Made by a program: the position numbers and the translations under genes
Assembly: GCA_944548615.1 (NCBI GenBank)
Contig: OX155979.1
Coordinates: forward strand, 14,103,597 to 14,167,596
Reading direction: 5' to 3'
DNA length: 64,000 nucleotides
From: Micropterix aruncella
Lineage: Eukaryota > Arthropoda > Insecta > Lepidoptera > Micropterigidae
Notes under the pieces: model-generated
The model's input: only the letters and a program-made list of their open reading frames with translations
The model's database searches: none
What the model was told of the DNA's origin: nothing
In this document: one piece after another, positions 33,524-44,992 of the stretch
Layout of the letters: each line of letters begins with the position of its first letter
How positions within the stretch are numbered: position 1 is the stretch's first letter

Positions 33524-33837
33524 TCACTCCACCAAAGGATGCATTGGTTACAAGATCCTTCCTTATACAGCTTATAGTCATATTGAAACTTATAGGACCT
33601 CACCTACGCGGCTTATAGTTTTATAAAGGTTATATTAAAGTTGCAGATGCTATAACCAAAGCGGCCATTTTTTCTCAAATCTTTATAATCTAAAATTTTT
33701 GTATTATATTTTTAAAGGCATTTTATGTCATAAAATACACGTATTATAGGTAAATCCTCTTTCAAAGTGTGTGAACAATACCCAGCAATTGTTCTTTTTT
33801 ACTGCGAAAAATAACATTATTTTCCAAAATAAAAAAA

Positions 33838-34396
33838 TACGTGTGGCACTCGGGGACTGCCGCGGTAAAGTTATTGCATAGCATTTTTTAACAACTTATG
33901 CAATTATAATTATTTATTAATTTTATTTATGCAGTATAAGATTTTTTTCTGATATCAGATACCTGCGCTCTATCGGAAAGCACTCTATCGTCTTCCGATA
34001 GAGCGCACGAATTTTATTCGATAACGCAAAAAAAAGGATATTATTCTTTGACTATTCGAAAAAATTCGTAGATAAAAAGATAGATAATAAAATTATCTTT
34101 AAAATGGTGCAGGTTTCATAATAATACGCCAGATGGTATTTGCGTAGTAGTCGTTTTTGTGTTCGGTTAGACCTAATTTCAGAAATTAATTACACTATGT
34201 AATATAAACAAAATCTAAAATATTCAAAGCTAAGAATATTAGGAAAATGTTCTTGTTTAAGATACATTTTTTTCGAATCATAAGCAGTACTCGTTTAAAC
34301 GTAATTATCAGTTTAAAATCATTATTTTCGTTAAGAAATTTCTTCATTCGGTCGCCGCGCTGGCCTAGGCCCGCGATAAAAGCTATGCAATAGCTT
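33838..34396 (-). mobile_element. Family A (HINE-like), copy A9
   Basis: Near full length with the central palindrome collapsed (ATCGGAAAGCACTCTATCG). It has the 15-bp TATTCTTTGAC insertion variant. Confidence 0.8.
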
Positions 34397-34710
34397 ACAA
34401 CTTTTAACCATAATTATGAATAAAAATTGTGTTAAAATATAAATATTTTTAAGGCGCGTTAAAATTTTGTTAGACATGTTACTTAATATTGTCGTTGAAA
34501 TAATGTCTGCAAGGGAATTTGGGGTATTAAACTACAATACAATCATTTTAAAAGTCAATGCAATACAATATATTAGTAGCCACTAGGAATTCTATGTTTG
34601 CAACGGCAAATGATCATGCATCTTCCTTTCGTTACCATTCTATATCATTTTAATTAACCCCTCAAGATAGTAACGTCCCGAATCGGGTACGATGTATTGT
34701 AGTCAATGCT
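34397..34710. other. Spacer with possible TTAA-element end
   Basis: TTAACCCCTCAAGATAG at 34656 resembles the left terminus of the TTAA MITE at 35758. No right terminus was found nearby. The CGTCCCGAATCGGGTAC motif at 34675 recurs as CGTCCCAAAACGGGTAC at 35394, on the other side of the family B insertion. Confidence 0.45.
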
Positions 34711-35373
34711 GGGGAGCTAATGGGCCCATGATGAGGTGGCCTAGATGACCCATGTGTTCAGGGTCGGTCACACTCACGGGTCAACACCCATCCGATGGCC
34801 TCCACGCATGGGGTGCGAACCCGGGTAGGACACTGGGTCAACCAGTCTCCCCTGGGAATCAAACCTCTGGCGCTCCTGGACGGTCTGCACACCGAGCGGC
34901 GCAAGCCAATCGACTGTGTTCTCCGACTAACAGTCGGGGGAGTCTGGGAACTGTATTGTTTCCTATAGAGCGGGGGTGGTTGTCTACCTTACGGCGACTG
35001 CTCTTGAAATGACCATTGGCCATCCGATCCCGGTTCAGAGTCGGACAAAGGACGCCTTGGTCCGCGATAGATTCGGTGCACACCGTTTCACCGCTTCGTA
35101 AGGGAGAGGACCGCGCAAGCGACCTCGAACTCGGAACCAATCGAGAGACCGGTGAAATCTGGTCACAATTGGAAGCAAGGGCGCGAGGGTTGGCCCGCCA
35201 CGTAACACTGGCTATCTCGCGGCAAGGCGTTGGCTTCTTGCGGGTTGTGACGTAGCTGGACGTTGGATTTGTTCTGTCCAAAGTCTTCTACGTTCACTGC
35301 AGGACGACAGAACGAGAAAATCGTTAAAACGTCCTGTGGTGACGGGCTCGCCCGTTGTAGTTGACACCGCAAG
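34711..35373 (-). mobile_element. Family B retroposon, full length, 14-bp duplication
   Basis: 663 bp from GGGGAGCTAATGGGCCC to GTTGACACCGCAAG, flanked by TTGTAGTCAATGCT at 34697-34710 and 35374-35387. This is one of the cleanest copies and a good reference for the family. Confidence 0.9.
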
Positions 35374-35387
35374 TTGTAGTCAATGCT

Positions 35388-35753
35388 CAATAACGTCCCA
35401 AAACGGGTACAAGCGCAGCGCGACAAACCGCACTCTCAACGAACTGAATGTACACCAAAATCACAGTGCAACCACCCCCTGTTAGATATGTATGAGAAAG
35501 ACGGATAAATTCTGTATTGTACGATTATTTAGTCGTGCTTCTCGCAGTCTAGAATACCTAATATAATTGTCCGTATTCTGGGGGCACTTAGTCGAGTGCT
35601 GCCATTGCTCAAATCTGTGCTTCTCTTCGGATATTATGTATGTAGCTTCTATGTATACAAATGTGTGGTCGATATCCTGAACGTCAGGCAATGGACTGTA
35701 TTTAGTTAAGGTGTGGTGGTCGCTGAACAGCCACAGTGTAAATAGATCCAGGA
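35388..35753. other. Unassigned spacer
   Basis: Nothing recognised. Confidence 0.4.
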
Positions 35754-35757
35754 TTAA

Positions 35758-35998
35758 CCCCTCAAATGAATGGCGATTAGCTCGGGTTGCCTACGGCAAA
35801 ATGTATATAAATTTATATTTACATTTACATTTACATTTACATAGAGCGGGGTTTACTATAGAGCTATAGCATTACTATAGAGCGGATTACTATAAAGCGG
35901 CGCACATTTACATTTATATTTACATTTATATAAATTTATATACATTTTGTATACATTTTGCCAAGGCATCCCTTAAGGGACGCCTCACATTTGAGGGG
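35758..35998. mobile_element. TTAA MITE (241 bp)
   Basis: The termini CCCCTCAAATG and CATTTGAGGGG are exact inverses, flanked by TTAA at 35754-35757 and 35999-36002. Inside is a CATTTA tandem run (35815-35840). The TTAA duplication and CCC start are typical of piggyBac-like MITEs. Confidence 0.8.
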
Positions 35999-36002
35999 TT
36001 AA

Positions 36003-36379
36003 GTAAAGTAGTACCTCAAAAAACCGCTTCCTTCCTGATCTTCTCTGGCTGCTTCGCTGATGGGTAGCTACCCAGACGCTGGTGCTGATCCCGATGAAAC
36101 AAACTCCCTAAAATGCACGGCACTTCCGAAAGTTATTTTTATGTAATTTTTCTATCTCGGATAGACGAGTATTTCACGACGTGCGATACGATCCGCAGCG
36201 CGTAAATTTGATAACTGAATCGCCTACCGCGCAGATGGTCCGAGCGATGACTTTTTGTAGGTACTTATTTATTATAACAGGGAAGGAATAACATATATTG
36301 GAAAACATTTATTTAGGATTAGGGAGGATACACCAGGCGTGTCCAATGTGTTTACAAATTCTAGATAGGGTTTCGTATT
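36003..36379. other. Unassigned spacer
   Basis: Nothing recognised. Confidence 0.4.
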
Positions 36380-36600
36380 TTGAGATAAAACGTCGATATC
36401 GCTGAATAAGTGAGTTTTTTTCAGTTCTCCAACTTTCTAATAATTATTCCTAATTATCTAATTATTTTACAATATGACGTTTTAATGTTTTATATTTCAA
36501 ATTTCAGTGGAATTATTCTACAATTCTTATTTTTATGATCTATCAAGTAGTTTCTTTCTTATGATTGTTTTTCTAAAGTGCTGTATTTTTGACCTTCAAC
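36380..36600 (+). repeat. Internal fragment of element N
   Basis: The segment with CGACTTTC/TCAGTTCTCC, ATTATCTAATT, TTTTACAATATGA and TTATTTTTATGAT matches the central part of 30119-30823 and 58723-58983 at low identity. The termini are missing. Confidence 0.45.
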
Positions 36601-36731
36601 TCTCAGAAAGTTACAGAAGTCCTTGGCTTATTGGCCGCAATTCCCCGAAACCCCTACGCATCCGATCTGGGGCAGTACAAAAAATAATATCAAAATACGA
36701 TTTCGCAAATAACTTTCGATTGTCCAATATT

Positions 36732-38150
36732 CGGTGGTGAACGGTTTCATGCAGCTTGGGCCACAAGATCCATTATGTTCTCGGATCGGCTCAACTGACG
36801 ATTCAGCCCCTATTCAGAAGCCATCTCGAGTGGAGGGCTACTCCGGGTAAGACTTCCGCATCTCAGGCCTCAGAGCTGGTGGACCGGTTTCTCCGGTCGG
36901 CGATGCCAATCGGTTGTGCATTCTGATTCATTGCTGAAGGGGTCTGGAGACTATGGAAATACACTGTTTTCTAAGCAGCGGGGGTGGATGGTTCACCTGA
37001 TGTCAGAGTAAACCATCCACCCCCAATCTTGGGCCACTCGATCCTGTGTGGCACTACGGGCAAAAAACGCCCAGGTCCGCGATAAATTCAAACTGAATTA
37101 CCGCTGTAATACAACAGGTAGAGGTTGCGTAAGCGACTTCGGACCCGTAACCAGTCGGAAGGACGTAGGTATCCTGAAGGATAATTCCAGACGGAGATAT
37201 CCTGCCAAAGCTGGTAGTTAGGGGGTGAGGCTGACAGCTGAGTACCTTTCCCGGTACCTCGTCGTAAGGCGTTGGACTCTAACGGGTTGCTGGTAAACTA
37301 CACAGTAGATTGTCTTGTCCCCAAGTCTTCTACGCTCATCCTGTTGGAAAAAATTCTTATATATGTGAGAAAGTTATAAAAAAAAATTATAAAAAATCCC
37401 CAAGTCTTCTACATCATTATATCACTCTGTTGGAAAAAATTCAAAAATGTTTCTTACGATTTATATATTTTAAGCAGTACGGATATTATCCGTACCTATA
37501 CCCTACTAGTTTCCTACTAGGCATGGTGGGCTATAACTCTCTTAAGTTGCGTAGAGAAATGCTCGCCATGGCCTACGTTTTCAAGCTGATTAGGGGAAGA
37601 GTTGATAATCCTAGCATGCTAGCGAAGGTTTGTCTCTTTGTCCCGGACAATTATAATCGTGCTCGCATTCATAATCTATTTGCGGAGCCGTCCTCGCGTA
37701 CTAAACTAAGTCGATGGAGTCTGCTTACACGAGCTTTGCGGCACATAAATGCGCTATGTTCGACAGCGCCAGACTTTGATATTTTTACAGCGAGCCCGCA
37801 TCTCTTCAAGATGTGGGCATTGCGCTAGTTGTTTATGGCAGAATAATATAAACTGTTTTCACTCTTATGTACTGTAAGTTTGTAAGTTTGTAAGTTTTTC
37901 TATTCTTAATGCCGGTATTTGTATTTAACGCTTATTTAAACATGTTATGTATGTACTTGTAAGAATTCTATTTTTTTTTTTATATTTATGTGTATATTGC
38001 ATATCAACGGATTGGTAGAAACTGTAATGTTGATTTGTTATGAAAAATAAATAAATAAATAAATAAATAAAAATCCCACGGCTGAAAGAACGATCTATAT
38101 CGTTATACCAGCCTGGGGTGACTGGCTCGCCCGTTGTAGTCGACACTGCC
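36732..38150 (-). mobile_element. Diverged family B subfamily, split by LINE H copy 2
   Basis: 36732-37338 plus 38070-38150 follow the order of a reversed B: CACAAGATCCATTATGTTCTC, CTATGGAAATACACTG, CGATAAATTC, GCGTAAGCGACTTCGGACCC, GGCGTTGGACTCTAACGGG, then GACTGGCTCGCCCGTTGTAG and GTCGACACTGCC. Identity to the main family is much lower, so this is an old or separate subfamily. Relatives: 27064-27850, 40060-40253, 43470-43735. Confidence 0.65.
37340..38072 (+). pseudogene. LINE H, copy 2: RT C-terminal remnant
   Basis: The frame reads LEKIQKCFLRFIYFKQYGY, FLLGMVGYNSLKLRREML, LFVPDNYNRARIHNLF and ends LFKMWALR at 37828, the C-terminal region of a jockey-superclade LINE. An (AAAT)n tail lies at 38042-38070. 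It sits in a diverged B element; ATCC occurs at both edges. An ~80-bp partial duplication of the left junction (CCCCAAGTCTTCTAC and CTGTTGGAAAAAATTC, each twice) complicates the 5' end. Confidence 0.75.
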
Positions 38151-38939
38151 ATCCTGTCCAATATTCGATTGCGGTTACTCTCTCCCTACTCCGTGACCTT
38201 TTATGGTTTTTATTCGAGGGGGAGTCTACAGCTAAATCGTGGTAGTCAACTGCGCGAACTCGTTTAAGATTGAACGCTACCTTTACCCGGCTACGCTCAA
38301 ACAAAAGTAAACCAAAAAATATACCTAATAATAAAAAAATACAAAATAAAATAAACAAAAATAAATAAATAAAATATTTAAAAAACGAAACTGTGCTTAA
38401 GCCTAAAAAGTGAACTATAAATTATTTAAATTATATTTAATAGTTGTAAATTAGGATTTTAATTGTTTTAGTTTTATTTATCTTTTTGATACATGGAAGT
38501 GTGAAAACGGTGTATTTGAATATAGATTATTGAGACTGTTGCATAATATTCCGTTTTCATATCTTCCATTCTGTAGAAATCTAAGTTTTGAAAATTTGTG
38601 GTGTTTTCTTTCGTTTTTATTATTTAGTAGAGAAGATTTAAAAAGTGGATTCTTCAAGAAATTTAGGTAAATTTCTTCATTTGTAGAATATGCATACACT
38701 GTGAGCACTTCGTAGATAAGCACGAAATTAATTGCGATTATGTAAGAAACAGTGGGTGCGATTATATAGTATATATTATTATAAGATACATTAGCGATTA
38801 TATAATACAGCGATTATTAATTGCTATTATATAAGACACATTACGACTACCTGGCAATTTCAGTATTAACTGGCACACGTAAATATTCCTAGACTATTTA
38901 AAAATAATATTTTCTGATATTCACATCATTTATTTTAGT
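38151..38939. other. Unassigned AT-rich spacer
   Basis: No gene was recognised. A TTAGCGATTATATAA/GCGATTATATAG motif recurs loosely at 38735-38830. Confidence 0.35.
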
Positions 38940-39620
38940 AAATAAATATATGTATAGAAGTAATAGAATGCAAGCGCTTCTTGCATTTTACAAATCTAGA
39001 GATGACCACGCCCGAACTCAAAACAATCTGAACACAAGAATGTCCGCGAGTATCAATTATATAATTCCGTCAGTCAGGACAACATTTGCCCAGAGACATA
39101 TATTCTACATAGCCCCAAAATTATATAATTCCCTTAGTGAAGACATGAAAAATTATCCTAACATAAAATTATTTAAAGCAAACCTTAATAGATGGCTACT
39201 TAACAAGGGATATGTAAAATCTGATCAACTTCTTTGCAACGCACGACAATTTATTTAGTATCACTTATCTATTTTTCTTAATGAAATTTTATTAAATTAC
39301 AACTATAAATGTATATATTTATTACATAGCTATATTTTTTATAAAATTGGTATATTTATGTGTATATACAGGTGGTGGGTCCAAATAATTTATTTAAAAA
39401 AAAAACACTTCATTTCTTAAAATTGCATAAAAATATGCACATCTAGAGACGGGCCAAATTATCGCCTAGTTAGATGTGCTATTGGCAGTAAAGGTCATGT
39501 AAGATGTGTTAAACCATCCTATATTAATTATTAAATAATTTATATAATTATTATAAGATTACATGACCTATGAATGAACTGTATACCTAATCCTATGTAC
39601 CTAAAAAAATAATAAAAAAA
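38940..39620 (+). pseudogene. LINE K: RT C-terminal remnant and 3' UTR
   Basis: 38950-39258 encodes MQALLAFYKSRDDHARTQN, then VRTTFAQRHIFYIAPKLYNSL and LNRWLLNKGYVKSD, similar in layout to LINE G at 31961-32248. The stop at 39256 is followed by an AT-rich 3' UTR to an A-rich stretch near 39600-39620. Confidence 0.7.
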
Positions 39621-39878
39621 AATTTTTTTTTCTCGAATTTAGCATTCAATATAATAGGTGAGACACGTTATTATTCAAGTAAATATTTGTTAAATTTGAG
39701 AATAATGTATAATTACCTATATTAAAAATAGGTTCTTTAAATTACATTACACTACATTTTCGTCGTGTCCAATTGACGGCTAAACACTACTCTTGTTAGT
39801 GTCAAAATAAATTTGTTAGGTAGTAAGTCTCGTTACAATACAATACAATTTATTATACTCCAGTCAAGAACGTATCCA

Positions 39879-39925
39879 GGGGGGGGGGGGGGGGGGGGCA
39901 CAGGGGACATGCCCCCCCCCCCCCC
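39879..39925. repeat. G20 - 13 bp - C14 homopolymer pair
   Basis: Twenty G (39879-39898), CACAGGGGACATG, then fourteen C (39912-39925). The two runs are complementary and can pair as a hairpin; the G-run can also form a quadruplex. The ACGTATCCAGG context may be a transposon terminus, but I cannot identify it. Confidence 0.8.
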
Positions 39926-40059
39926 GTTAGGGAGAATCCTCGATTTATGTACCTAGTGTCATTCACGTATCAAGAAAGGAAAGGGGGGTAGTTGGGATTT
40001 AACCCTTGGAAGTCTGGCGTATTTTCATTTCATTTTACATGCAAATTCAAGTTTGTTGA

Positions 40060-40253
40060 CTGCCGCGCCCGTTGACTCAATCTGTACGATTCGCAAACCG
40101 TCTAGGAGCCCCCGAACAACGATTTACAGTGGAAACTGACTCCATTGGGCATAGAGTCCTACCCGGCCTCGAACTTCTACTAGGAGGCTACCGGATGGGC
40201 CATAATGGCCGAAATGCACTCGGCCCAATAACTACCAATGTGGACCTTATTTG
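40060..40253 (+). mobile_element. Diverged family B 3' fragment
   Basis: CGCAAACCGTCTAGGAGCCC, then AGAGTCCTACCCGG and GGAGGCTACCGGATGGGC follow the order of the B 3' third (compare CAGACCGTCCAGGAGCGCC). It ends near CGGCCCAATAACT. Confidence 0.6.
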
Positions 40254-41543
40254 TGGTTGAAGAATACAACAGGCGAACTTGTCACCCCATGAAGTTGTAA
40301 TGTTGATGATCGTTCTATCTCACGTGAGGTGAGTGTAGATGACTTTGAGGACGATACAAATTTATCGTCCAGCAAAAACCACGAACCAGCCAGAGACCAA
40401 CGCTTTACGGCGAGGCACTAGGAAGGTAACCCAGTGGGCCAACTCGCCCCCTGGCTACATGTTTCGGTCAGATTCTCCGGCCTCCCGACTGGTTATGGGT
40501 TGGAGGTCGCTTGCGCGGTCCTCTCCCTTACGTAGCGGTGATACGGTGTCTACCGAATCTATCGTGTACCACGGCATCCTTTGCCCGGCTCTTCACCCGG
40601 CATCGGGTAGTCGATTGGTCGTTTCAAGAGCAGTTGCCGTAAGGTTAACACCTACCCCGCTCTATAGGAAACAAAGCCGTTTCCAGACTCCTGACAAGTC
40701 GGCCAGGAGCGCCCAAAGAACGATTTCTAGGAGAACTCACCCGCAGGCCAGGGTCTTTACCCGGACTCATACTTATGCGTGGAGGCTGCCGGATGGGTAG
40801 CTAACGGGCCCTTGCTGAGTTGGCCACGAAGACCCATTCTGTTCAGAGTTGGTCACACTCACGGGTCCACTCGGCGGCCTCCACGCATCCACTCGGCGGC
40901 CTCCACGCATGAAGTGTGAGCCTGGGCAGGACTCTGGCCTTAGGGCTAGTCTCCCTTAGGAATAAACCTTCTGGCGCTACTGGACGGTCTGCGCTCCGTA
41001 CGGCATAAGCCAATCGATTGTGCACTCTGACTAACAGTCGGGGGAGTCTGGAAGCAGTACCGTTTCCTATAGAGCGGGGGCGGTTGCTAACCTTACGGCG
41101 ACTGTTCTTGAAACGACCTTCGGCTAACCGATCCTGGGTGAACAGCCGGGCAAAGGATGACGTGGGCCGCGATAGATTCGGTACACACCGTTTCACCGCT
41201 TCGTAAGGGAGAGGACCGCGCAAGCGCCCTCGAACTCGGAACCAATCGAGACACTGGAGTAATCTGGTCGCAATTCGAAGTAAGGGCGTGAGTGTAAGCC
41301 CGCTGGGTAACACTCCTGGCTATCTCGCGGTTAAGGCGTTGGCCTCTTACGAGCATGTGGCGGAGCTTGACGGTGGACTGTTTTTTGTTCAAGTCTTCTG
41401 CGCTCACTTCCAGGAGACAGAACGACTAATCGTTAAAACTTCCTGAGTTGCCGGATGGGTAATGACCCGTGAGTATGGCCGACCCTTACATATGGGTCTT
41501 AGTGGCCTAACCGCAACAGTTCCCTTTAGCTCCTATAGCGTGG
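40254..41543 (+). mobile_element. Diverged family B host carrying a nested B-
   Basis: The B+ 5' end (ACAACAGGCGAACTTGTCACC) runs to GCTGCCGGATGGGT at 40798, is interrupted, and resumes at 41461 (AATGACCCGTGAGTATGG) to TTTAGCTCC near 41543. The host is more diverged than its passenger, so it is the older insertion. Confidence 0.7.
40799..41448 (-). mobile_element. Family B nested copy, 5' truncated, 12-bp duplication
   Basis: It runs from AGCTAACGGGCCC to AACTTCCTGAGT and lacks the terminal CGGGCTCGCCCG block. The truncation is at the end expected to be 5' in target-primed retrotransposition. It is flanked by TGCCGGATGGGT at 40787-40798 and 41449-41460. A 25-bp stretch (CGGCGGCCTCCACGCATC) is tandemly duplicated near 40870-40910. 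Confidence 0.8.
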
Positions 41544-41589
41544 ACCTCAGAAGTTATTGCAGTTCAAAAGTTTAGAAATATTGAAAAAA

Positions 41590-42183
41590 TACGTGTGACA
41601 CTCGGGGACTGCCGCGGTAAAGCTATTGCATAGCATTTTTTAACAACTTATGCAATTATATTTATTATTTTTTTTTCTGATATCAGATAACTGCGCTCTA
41701 TCGGAAAACGTTGAAATTATTCCGAATCATTTGCGGCTGCGGAAGCAAATGATTCGGAATAATTTTAATCTTCCGATAGAGCACCGCGCACGAATTTTTT
41801 ATTCGATAAAGCAAAAAAAACGGATATTATTCTTTGACTATTCGAAAAAAAACGTAGATAAAAAGATAGATAATTAAATTATCTTTAAAATTGTGCAGGT
41901 TTCATAATAATACGCCAGATAGTATTTTCGTTGTAGTCGTTTTTGTGTTCGGTTAGACCTAATTTCACAAATTAATTACATTATGTAATATAAACAAAAT
42001 CTAAAATATTCAAAGCTAAGAATATCAGGAAAATGTTCTTGTTTAACATATATTTTTTTCGAATCGTAATCAGTACTCGTTTAGACGTAATTATCAGTTT
42101 AAAATCATTAATTTTCGTTAAGAAATTTCTTTATTCGGTCGCCGCGCTGGCCTAGGCCCGCGATAAAAGCTATGCAATAGCTT
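41590..42183 (-). mobile_element. Family A (HINE-like), copy A10
   Basis: Full length, with one of the best-preserved central palindromes: TATTCCGAATCATTTGCGG / AAATGATTCGGAATA arms around a GCTGCGGAAGC loop. It follows AAAAAA and precedes AAAATG. Confidence 0.85.
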
Positions 42184-42856
42184 AAAATGCTTAATTTTAC
42201 TGAAATTGCATGGTGATAGTAATATGATGGCCATCCACTGAACACGTTCACTGACAATAGCAACGTCAATCAGCCGTCGAGGCAAAGTTAGCTTAACACT
42301 TAGCTTAACACTTAAGTCAACATCTAAGCGCTTTTAGACCGAAACGCTTCTACTCATGTAACACGTATTTCTAAATTTATTTCAGTAAAAAATACTGTAA
42401 CAGCTCGTATATTCAGCGATTGAGATAACAAGATGTGTAAGTTTTTATTCGACCACAAATTTTCAATTTAATAATCACTTCTGTAGTTTCTATTATTAAA
42501 ACGCTTTTTCACTGCATTTAAAACCACCTATCATAAATAATATATATTTTAAAAAAACCACATAAATAAGTACGTTTTGAAATTGGTGGTGTTTTGTTTG
42601 TTAAACAAATGAAATATCACTTTAAACTATCGTAAATAAATAATAATATTGTATAACTTAGTATTTTAAGATTGTAGAGACACATTGTAGAAACACTGTT
42701 TTGTAGTAGTTTGGTATAATCACCGGTTCACCGATTTTTGTAGTATTTTATATTTAAACGTGACACTCACATTTTATTATTGGTTTACGAGAGATCTCTA
42801 AAAAGTATCCGTCGGTTGGCCGGGAAAAATGAATTATTTACATGTCCAAAAAAAAA
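42184..42856. other. Unassigned AT-rich spacer
   Basis: Nothing recognised apart from a short direct duplication of TTAGCTTAACACTTA near 42290. Confidence 0.4.
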
Positions 42857-43413
42857 TACGTGTGGCACTCGGGAACTGCCGCGGTAAAGCTATTGCATAG
42901 CATTTTTAACAATTTATGCAATTATAATTATTTATTTATTTTATTCATTTTATTTTTTCTGATATCAGATTTGCGGCTGCGAAAGCAAATGATTCGGAAT
43001 AATTTAAAATTATTCCGATAGAGCGCCGCGCACGAATTTTTTATTTGATAAAGCAAAAAACCGGATTATTCGAAAAAAAATTGTAGATAAAAAGATACAT
43101 AATTAAATTATCTTTAAAATGGTGCAGTTTTCATAATAATACGCCAGATAGTATTTGCGTAGTAGTCGTTTTTGTATTCAGTTATACCTAATTTCACAAA
43201 TTAATTACACTATGTAATATAAACAAAATCTAAAATATTCAAGGCTAAGAATATTAGGAAAATGTTCTTGTTTAACATATATTTTTTTCGAATCGTAAGC
43301 AGTACTTGTTTAGACGTAATTATCACTTTAAAATCATTAATTTTCGTTAAGAAATTTCTTTATTCGGTCGCCGCGCTGGCCTAAGGCCCGCGATAAAAGC
43401 TATGCAATAGCTT
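42857..43413 (-). mobile_element. Family A (HINE-like), copy A11
   Basis: Near full length; one arm of the central palindrome is deleted directly after CTGATATCAG. Confidence 0.8.
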
Positions 43414-43469
43414 AAAAACAAAAAAAAATGACGAGTTTGGTATCATTATCCTCTTCAAATTGGGCCCTT

Positions 43470-43735
43470 GTCAGTTGTCAGCTACGACGGGCCGTAACCA
43501 GTCGGAAGGGTGGAGGTATTCTGATGGTTAATTCCAGACAGAGATATCCTTCCAAAACTGGTAGACAGGGGGTGAGGCTGCCCACTGGGTACCTTACCCG
43601 ATGTCTCGCCGTAAAGCGTTAGCCTTGCCGTCTTTAATTATGTATCAATTTGTCTCTAAGTCATCTGCGCTCTCTAAGTCATCTATCTCACGGGAGATGA
43701 CTATCGTTAAAACTCCCTGAGGTTACGGGTTAGGA
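43470..43735 (-). mobile_element. Diverged family B fragment
   Basis: CCGTAACCAGTCGGAAGG, GAGGTATTCTGATGGTTAATTC and TGGTAGACAGGGGGTGAGGC match 37150-37235 of the diverged subfamily. It then runs to a 5'-end-like AAACTCCCTGAGGTTACGGG. Confidence 0.6.
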
Positions 43736-43740
43736 GCCTT

Positions 43741-44296
43741 GGGAGCTAATGGGCCCTTGTTGACTTGGCCACGAAGACCCATTCTGTTCAGGGTTGGTCA
43801 CTCACGGGCCAACATCCATCCGGCGGCCTCCACGCATGAAGTGTGGGCCCGGGCAGGACTCCGGCCTTAGGGCTTGTTTTCCGTAGGAATCAACCTTCTG
43901 GCGCCCCTGGACGGTCTGCGCACCGTGCGGCGTAAGCCAATCGATTGTGCACTCTGACTATCAGTCGGGGGAGTCTGGAAGCAGTACTGTTTCCTATAGA
44001 GCGGGGGTGGTTGCGGACCTTACGGCGACTGCTCTTGAAACTACCATCGGCTACCCGAGCCGGGCAAAGGATGCCGTGGTGCGCAATAGATTCGGTTTTT
44101 ATCGTTTCACCGCTTCGTAAGGGAGAGGACCGCGCAAGCGACCTCGAACTCGAAACCTCTTACGGGCATGTGGCGGAGCTTGACGGTGGACTGTTTTGTC
44201 CAAGTCTTTTGCGCTCACTCCACGGAGATAGAACGACTAATCGTTAAAACTTCCTGAGGGGACGGGTTCGCCCGTTGTAGTTGACAACTCTAGTTG
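43741..44296 (-). mobile_element. Family B retroposon with internal deletion
   Basis: It starts GGGAGCTAATGGGCCC and ends GTTGACAACTCTAGTTG. About 100 bp are missing near 44155, where ACTCGAAAC joins CTCTTACGGGC. It abuts a P MITE end. Confidence 0.75.
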
Positions 44297-44333
44297 CCGA
44301 TTTTAGTTCACGAAGAAACGCAATCGAGCCTAT
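44297..44333. mobile_element. MITE P right-end fragment
   Basis: CGATTTTAGTTCACGAAG, then AAACGCAATCGAGCC matches the right terminus of the P copies at 1303-1608 and 2029-2345. The rest of the element is absent. Confidence 0.6.
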
Positions 44334-44948
44334 TGTTTCCGCTTGAGAATGGGGGGCGGATAGGAAGCGAGGTGAAAAGAAGAGACAAAATAGATAAAAA
44401 GTATTATGTATGTATATAAATGTATTTATATTTATATATATATATATATATAATCAATGGCGACACTAAAGTAATGATAAATGAGTTGACGCATTGGCAT
44501 GATGCATCTGTTAGTTTTTTGTCGCAGAGGTCTCGTAGTTTTCGCCAAAAAACATCACGGAGTCGGTGAAGAACTTATTGGTAGTACCTACTATTGTTAC
44601 TGTTCGTCCTTCCGGTGCGTGTTTGTTATGAAAAATTTCACGAACAGTACTTTCTCGGTGGAAAATTCAAGGTCGGATACTTTTTAGACAAATCTCGTAC
44701 TTCAACTTGAATGACTATCGTTCGGGTTATCGAATACTGGTACTATATTGCTGAGAATGTATTTTATTAATGACGCGAAACGGTACTGTCTTTCACGTGA
44801 AAAGACATATTATACCACCTAAAAACACACCAGGGATAGTTACGAAAGGTTCAAAGGAAATCACTTATAGTTGTCAGGAATTTTCGTGGGCATACAGGAG
44901 AATCTTAGTAAGTCCACACATTTACCGATTCAAATTTATTTGCTTAAG
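44334..44948. other. Unassigned spacer with an AT microsatellite
   Basis: A TATATA run lies at about 44430-44452. No gene was recognised. Confidence 0.4.
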
Positions 44949-44992
44949 TGGCTTATAGTAGTATAAAATCGAAGACTATCGCGGTTGTTTGA

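Noticed and set aside
34859..35281. Long open frames on both strands of family B copies
   Set aside because: They arise because the element is GC-rich and stop-poor; frames differ between copies, are broken by indels, run on both strands at once and contain no domain.
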